Assembly: GCA_020831715.1 (NCBI GenBank)
Contig: JAFIGA010000196.1
Span: forward strand, 1-38,976
Direction: 5' to 3'
Length of the DNA: 38,976 bases
DNA from: Leptospira sp.
GTDB lineage: Bacteria; Spirochaetota; Leptospiria; Leptospirales; Leptospiraceae
Positions 34,493 through 38,976 of this stretch are shown here, piece by piece. A program made the position numbers and the translations under genes. The notes below the pieces were generated by a model. It was not told the DNA's origin and made no database searches. It saw only the letters and a program-made list of their open reading frames with translations. Numbering within the stretch: the stretch's first letter is position 1; every line of letters begins with the position of its first letter.

Positions 34493-36730
34493 TTATATTA
34501 CCACAGACTTCTTTTTTTCTTTTTGCAATTTTAAAAAATCTATATAATCTCCTTCACTCATGGGCTTCCCATACAAATAACCTTGAATCTCGTTGCATTT
34601 CAGCCCTCGAAGTAAGCTTGCTTGTTCTTCCGTTTCCACACCTTCTGCAACAACCGATATCCCAAGTTGATGGGCTAATGTGATAATAGTTGACACAACA
34701 GTCATGTCGGCTGGATTCATTAGCATTGTGTGTATAAATGATTTATCTATTTTCAATGTATCTAGAGGGAGTTTAGTAATATATTTTAAAGATGAGAATC
34801 CTGTACCAAAATCATCGATCGATAGACGTATTCCTAATTTTCGTAAAGAATCTATAGTTTGAATGGTTCTCTCGATATTATTCAGAATTGAATTTTCGGT
34901 TATTTCAATGTCCAGACCATGATTGCGAAGGGATTCATCATGTTGGGATAGTATAGATTCAACTAACTCTAGAAAGTCTTTGTGACCGAATTGAGTAGCA
35001 GAAATATTTACAGCAATTCTAGGAGGTTCTAGATCCATGGATTGCCATTTTTTGTATTTTTGTAATGCATCCATAATCGCAAAGCGCCCAACTTCGTGGA
35101 TAAGTCCCATGTCTTCCATAATGGGTATGAAAATATCCGGTCCGATGAATACATCCCTGTGCATACATCTAATTAAGGCTTCCGATCCGGTAAGATTTTT
35201 CTTGAATGAATCAAATTTTGGTTGGTAATAAAATTCAAATTCTTGGTTAGCGAATGCTTGACGAATCTGATTTTCTAAATTTTGTTCCGCAACAAATTTC
35301 AAATTCATGTCCGTACTGAAGAAGGTAAATAATTCTTTGGTTATCTTGGAGCGGTTTCTTGCATCTTCTGCATACTTCAAAAGTGAATCTGCGTCTTGAG
35401 CATCGGTAGGATATTGCGAGATACCAAACCTTCCTGATATATGAAAGCTTTGATCTTCTATAAGGTAGGGTTCTGAAAAAATGAGATCGTTGAAAGAATG
35501 TAAAATCTGCAATAATTCGGAAGATGAATAGTCTCCTTCTAGAAATATGGCAAAATGATCTCTTTCTAGATGACCCATATAAAAATTGGAATCGGAATAT
35601 TCATAAAATCGATCTTTTACTTTCTGTAGAATCATATCTCCCACTCTTCTTCCGATACTTGAATTTATATTTCTAAATTTTTCAAAATCAAAAACAATCA
35701 TATTTCCCCTGTTAAGGGATTTTTTTAATCTTCTTAAGATCGTTTCCACATTTTCAAGAAAGTTATTACGATTGGGGAGTGCTGTCACAGGATTAAATTT
35801 ACTTAGAAATAGAGCTTCCATACTGGTTTGAATATGGTTCAATGCGAATGAAATATCTGCGGAAAGTTCATTCAATAATTTCAATTCAGTTTCATCGAAA
35901 AAGTTGGCTTCCTTCGAATAAAGTGAAAGAACCACAACTACTTTGCAATCCACAATAATAGGTAAAACTATCATTGAGCGAAAACCTAGTTGCATGGCAA
36001 TTTCCCTTCTGGGGCTTTGAGTCGGGCAAGCCTGAGTGAGTTCATTGGAATAATGAGTTTTTTTATCGCGGACAGATTGACTGATAAGTCCCTTACCGGA
36101 TAAGACATTACATATTCTTACAGCTTCGAATGACTTTAGATCCTCTTTGTTTTTAGAATCCCCCACTATGTATTCAATGGTATCTTCTTTCTCATGATAG
36201 ATATCTATAACAGCCATATCAAAATTTCCAAATTTCACAGATATTCTGACTGTTTCTGAGAAGAGCTCTAATTTAGGAGGAGCTTTTACGATCAAGGAAT
36301 TGATTGCACTCATTACTTCATAAATTCGGTTCAATCTTTGGAGATTTTTTTCTTGGGAAATTTTTTCCGTAATATCATGACCCATACCAGATAGATAGGG
36401 CGTTCCATCTATGATGATTTTGGTTCCACTGAAAAAATATGGTATTAGTAATCCATCTTTTGTGAAAAATTTGGCTTCCACACTTGAGCTTCCCGTTTCA
36501 AATACTTTTTGGATATTTTCAGCAATCAGATCTTTATCATTTCCATGAAAAAGATCTAAAGGATTGAGGTTCAGCATTTCAGATGCGGAGTATCCGGATA
36601 CCTTGATGAATTGTTCATTCCACGAATGAAATCTTCCTTCCGAATCAATTAAATAAAAGATCCCGGGAAGAGAGTTCAGTAGCTGTTCCATAGAAACAGC
36701 TTTGGGTAAATTTTCATCACGATAATTCAT
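34493..36730 (-). CDS. PAS-GAF-GGDEF-EAL protein, probable cyclic-di-GMP phosphodiesterase
   Basis: A 745-residue cytoplasmic protein. A PAS domain (about 14-130, YLIDSEGRFHSWNEQFIKVSGYS, GMGHDITE) is followed by a GAF domain (about 145-305), a GGDEF domain (about 315-475) and an EAL domain (about 490-735). The GGDEF site reads GHLERDHFAIF, so cyclase activity is very unlikely. The EAL domain keeps SEALIR (EAL at 517-519), VNISATQF, DIEITEN, DDFGTGFSSL, LKIDKSFI, VVAEGVET and YLYGKP, all needed for c-di-GMP hydrolysis. It is in tandem with the CheR/PAS/HisKA_2 gene (27-base gap) and just after the glycosyltransferase gene. Confidence 0.93.
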   Translation of the reverse strand: MNYRDENLPKAVSMEQLLNSLPGIFYLIDSEGRFHSWNEQFIKVSGYSASEMLNLNPLDLFHGNDKDLIAENIQKVFETGSSSVEAKFFTKDGLLIPYFFSGTKIIIDGTPYLSGMGHDITEKISQEKNLQRLNRIYEVMSAINSLIVKAPPKLELFSETVRISVKFGNFDMAVIDIYHEKEDTIEYIVGDSKNKEDLKSFEAVRICNVLSGKGLISQSVRDKKTHYSNELTQACPTQSPRREIAMQLGFRSMIVLPIIVDCKVVVVLSLYSKEANFFDETELKLLNELSADISFALNHIQTSMEALFLSKFNPVTALPNRNNFLENVETILRRLKKSLNRGNMIVFDFEKFRNINSSIGRRVGDMILQKVKDRFYEYSDSNFYMGHLERDHFAIFLEGDYSSSELLQILHSFNDLIFSEPYLIEDQSFHISGRFGISQYPTDAQDADSLLKYAEDARNRSKITKELFTFFSTDMNLKFVAEQNLENQIRQAFANQEFEFYYQPKFDSFKKNLTGSEALIRCMHRDVFIGPDIFIPIMEDMGLIHEVGRFAIMDALQKYKKWQSMDLEPPRIAVNISATQFGHKDFLELVESILSQHDESLRNHGLDIEITENSILNNIERTIQTIDSLRKLGIRLSIDDFGTGFSSLKYITKLPLDTLKIDKSFIHTMLMNPADMTVVSTIITLAHQLGISVVAEGVETEEQASLLRGLKCNEIQGYLYGKPMSEGDYIDFLKLQKEKKKSVVI

Positions 36731-36736
36731 ATTTTC

Positions 36737-37822
36737 TTATTGAGCTAAATAGTCAGTTAAGATGGTGTGAATCTTTAATGTTCCATCATCAAAATTAGAA
36801 TCCTTCATAATATTAGATTTATTTTTTATTTCTGTCAAGCAATTTGCAAAAGAAAAATTCAATAAATCTTTTTGTGTTATATAGGATGCTAAAAAATTCC
36901 GATTCAATTCTTCCACCAAATAGGGATATTCCGCAAAGTCTCCTCTATCTGTATAGATAATAGGTGAATTGGCTAAAATACATTCACTGAGAATTCCATA
37001 ACCCGGTTTAGTTACAATATAATCACAAGCAGTGACTAAATTGGGGTAGTAGCAAGAAGGAACATCGATAACCTTGTTATGCTTTAAACTCGGAAGATTG
37101 TTTACTACTATTCGCCAGTTATCCGGAATATTTTCCCAATTCCAATCCATGCCATCCAGTCCGTAGGCTCCAAAAGAAAACAGAAAATAGATTTCATTTT
37201 CCAAAAATCCAAATTCCTTTCTTGCTTCCTGCTTGGAAAGGGTGGGTTTTCTGCCTACCAATCCCAGATTGTGTGTTTCTAAAAATCCATCCATGGGACA
37301 GGTAAAGGGAAGCAACACTGCCGCTGTGGCAAAACTATATTCCACCGCTAAAATATCGGCTATGATATGGAAGTAGGGATCGTATTTGGCAAAATTACGA
37401 TAGATAAAGTCCCAAGTGAAATTCCCCAAGAATAGAGCAGGTATCTCCAATGAAACACCCAATACAAATGGCAGAGAAGATGAATCGGAAATTATAAGAT
37501 CATAGTTTTTCTCTCTTGCGAATTCGGTTTCCCTCAAAATGAGAGAATTTTTATTTTTTTCAAATTCTTGGAGTTTTTCTTTGGTTAGATGAACATCCAG
37601 AGACAGAGAATCTTTTTGGATAACACCCACATCCACATTTACTTTTCGTTTTTCTAATTTGGGATGGTCATCCTTAATGAAGTCTAGTCTTTCTGTGCAG
37701 AGAGTGATAAACTCGATATCATCACGTTCCAATAAAGTTCGAATGATCTCATAAGAACGAGAGATGTGACCGTAGCCATGACTGCTTACATAGTAGAGGA
37801 TTCGGTATTTTCCTTGTGTCAT
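36737..37822 (-). CDS. GT-B fold glycosyltransferase, MurG/family 28-like
   Basis: A 361-residue soluble protein with the two halves of a GT-B enzyme. The N-terminal half opens RILYYVSSHGYGHISRSYEI, where SHGYGH replaces the GGTGGH loop of MurG, and continues with DLIISDSSSLPFVLGVSLEIPAL. The C-terminal half carries CDYIVTKPGYGILSECILANSPIIY (a typical nucleotide-sugar site with Gly-rich turn and Glu), then RGDFAEYPYLVEEL. Similar proteins occur as the N-terminal part of some sugar kinases. Donor and acceptor are unknown. The gene overlaps the upstream RNA methyltransferase gene by 4 bases and ends 6 bases before the EAL-protein start. Confidence 0.75.
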   Translation of the reverse strand: MTQGKYRILYYVSSHGYGHISRSYEIIRTLLERDDIEFITLCTERLDFIKDDHPKLEKRKVNVDVGVIQKDSLSLDVHLTKEKLQEFEKNKNSLILRETEFAREKNYDLIISDSSSLPFVLGVSLEIPALFLGNFTWDFIYRNFAKYDPYFHIIADILAVEYSFATAAVLLPFTCPMDGFLETHNLGLVGRKPTLSKQEARKEFGFLENEIYFLFSFGAYGLDGMDWNWENIPDNWRIVVNNLPSLKHNKVIDVPSCYYPNLVTACDYIVTKPGYGILSECILANSPIIYTDRGDFAEYPYLVEELNRNFLASYITQKDLLNFSFANCLTEIKNKSNIMKDSNFDDGTLKIHTILTDYLAQ

Positions 37823-38664
37823 GAAGTAATGCTTCTCTGCCTCAGTGATTCATAGACCACAATCCCTGCAGAAAGCGCTAAGTTCAATGAATCGGCTTCC
37901 CCTTTCATCGGAATCATTAGATTGTCATCCGACATGTATTTAGCCTTGTCAGTGAGTCCATACTGCTCACTTCCGAATACCAAAGCGACTTTTCCTGTTA
38001 GGTTTATTTGCGTATAAGAGACTTTCGCCTCAGGTGTAAGGGCAAATCTTTTAAATCCTGCTTCTGCCAAACTATTCAAAATAAATTCAGTCTCACCTAC
38101 ATAAACCGGAAGGTGAAATAGGATGCCCGTACTGGATCGAATGACATTGGGGCTGTAGATATCGGTTCTTGGATCTGTCACAAGAATCATGCGAACACCT
38201 GCTCCTTCTGCCGTACGAATTATGGTTCCTAGATTGCCCGGCTTTTCCACTCCTTCTATAACTAAGATTATACCATCTTCAATCCTTTCGAGGAGTTTGG
38301 GCTGGAAATTATAGTCCGGTAACTTTGCAATGGCAATCAAACCATCCGGTCTATCCCTGTGAGACATTTTTTCGAATACAGATCGGGGGAATTCCCAAAT
38401 AGGAACATTTATGGAATCAATCAAATCCCATTCATTGCTACCCAAGAAACAATCAGGTGATATACAAAGTATCTCCGGTTCAAATTTCGGAAGCAGTGGA
38501 TTTGTTTTTTTACTTTGAAGGAAGGCACGCGTAATTTCTCTATAGCCTTCCAGAAAAATTCGCTCTTCTTTATCTCGGCTCTTTCTGTCTTTAAGTGATT
38601 GAATGTATTTAACTTTCGGATTGGAAAAGGATGTAATCTTTTGGCTGATTCTCGTATTCTTCAT
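37819..38664 (-). CDS. TrmH/SpoU-family RNA 2'-O-methyltransferase
   Basis: A 281-residue SPOUT methyltransferase. The N-terminal part, including FSNPKVKYIQSLKDRKSRDKEE at residues 13-34, matches the RNA-binding domain of RlmB/TrmH-type enzymes. The knotted catalytic domain has all three motifs: GNLGTIIRTAEGAG (about 142-155), VFGSEQYGL (about 232-240) and IPMKGEADSLNLALSAGIVVYE (C-terminal, SAM knot). It methylates ribose in an rRNA or tRNA; the exact target cannot be read from sequence. It is followed by the glycosyltransferase gene through an ATGA overlap, and 8 bases separate it from the methyltransferase gene cut by the window edge. Confidence 0.9.
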   Translation of the reverse strand: MKNTRISQKITSFSNPKVKYIQSLKDRKSRDKEERIFLEGYREITRAFLQSKKTNPLLPKFEPEILCISPDCFLGSNEWDLIDSINVPIWEFPRSVFEKMSHRDRPDGLIAIAKLPDYNFQPKLLERIEDGIILVIEGVEKPGNLGTIIRTAEGAGVRMILVTDPRTDIYSPNVIRSSTGILFHLPVYVGETEFILNSLAEAGFKRFALTPEAKVSYTQINLTGKVALVFGSEQYGLTDKAKYMSDDNLMIPMKGEADSLNLALSAGIVVYESLRQRSITS

Positions 38665-38672
38665 AGAATGGA

Positions 38673-38976
38673 CTATTCATCAGCTAAAAAGAAAGAACAA
38701 GATCCGCCCGGATACTTTCCTCCTGATTTTTCGGGAAGGAACAATTCACCGGATTGGAATACGCCTTTGTTTTTAATTCGAGTAGACAGCATCTTTTCCA
38801 GAGACAGGGAACTATAGCCTTGGGAATGGCAAGTCAACACAACAAATTTTGGCTTGTGATTGCAGAGTTCCATTAAGGAATCGAGCAGAGCTCCCAAATG
38901 TTCTTCGATCTTCCAGACTTCGCCCTTGCTTCCTCGCCCGAAAGTTGGTGGATCTAGGATGAAACCTTGGTATGTT
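38673..38976 (-). CDS. SAM-dependent rRNA methyltransferase-like protein (RlmI-type), C-terminal part
   Basis: The frame enters from the right edge and stops at 38673, giving about 100 C-terminal residues. The visible start, QGFILDPPTFGRGSKGEVWK, contains the DPP catalytic-loop motif of class I methyltransferases in the RlmI/YccW-like group, where 'LDPPxFgRGxkGExW' is characteristic. Then comes KFVVLTCHSQGYSSLSLEKML, a usual late strand and helix, and a GELFLPEKSGGKYPGGS end. The N-terminal part lies outside the window. It is probably in one operon with the TrmH-type gene 8 bases on. Confidence 0.78.
   Translation of the reverse strand, partial: TYQGFILDPPTFGRGSKGEVWKIEEHLGALLDSLMELCNHKPKFVVLTCHSQGYSSLSLEKMLSTRIKNKGVFQSGELFLPEKSGGKYPGGSCSFFLADE

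Overview
The window looks like a chromosomal segment from a spirochaete of the Leptospira group. The DNA is AT-rich (by eye about 40% G+C). Gene content and order fit Leptospiraceae, as do the spirochaete-style lipoproteins whose mature N-termini carry an Asn/Asp-rich stretch followed by a short Leu/Ala run. The genus is an inference from gene style; no database was searched. There are no rRNA genes, insertion sequences, phage genes or CRISPR arrays.

Left part (1-7614): an ABC-transporter operon (ATPase, double FtsX-type permease, secreted lipocalin/CrtC-like protein cut by the left edge) that resembles the AttEFGH layout lies downstream of metG on the minus strand. Two plus-strand genes follow (a TerB-like protein and a membrane-anchored AsmA-like protein), then an EVE-domain protein on the minus strand.

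Middle-left (7663-17535, all minus): a long housekeeping run. In transcription order: a kexin-like S8 protease with a P domain, an acyltransferase that looks like the AT domain of type I fatty acid synthases, a WYL-domain regulator, ispE, tRNA-Gln(UUG), a GlmU-type nucleotidyltransferase without the acetyltransferase domain, prs, rplY, a Pth homologue lacking the catalytic histidine, and ftsH. A gap at 17536-17884 holds a possible 48-residue ORF and two inverted repeats. A long acyl-CoA dehydrogenase (17885-19567) follows.

Centre (19736-25336, plus): three overlapping genes form what I think is the least described system here. They encode a lipoprotein made of two tandem TAXI-like binding domains, a beta-rich lipoprotein with CARDB-like repeats and a cysteine-rich tail, and a membrane-anchored protein with a beta N-domain and HEAT-like helical C-domain laid out like the vitellogenin-N/large lipid transfer protein module. 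No TRAP permease is present. A role in capturing and moving a hydrophobic ligand in the envelope is my hypothesis.

Right part (25357-38976, all minus): the ccoNOQP-ccoG-ccoH-ccoI cluster for a cbb3 oxidase, including a ccoQ of only 49 codons and a single-haem CcoP. It is preceded by a perfect TTGA-N6-TCAA FNR/FixK-type site. Upstream lie two signalling genes (a CheR-like/PAS/HisKA_2 protein with eroded catalytic sites and a PAS-GAF-GGDEF-EAL protein with a broken GGDEF and intact EAL), a GT-B glycosyltransferase, and two RNA methyltransferase genes, the last cut by the right edge.
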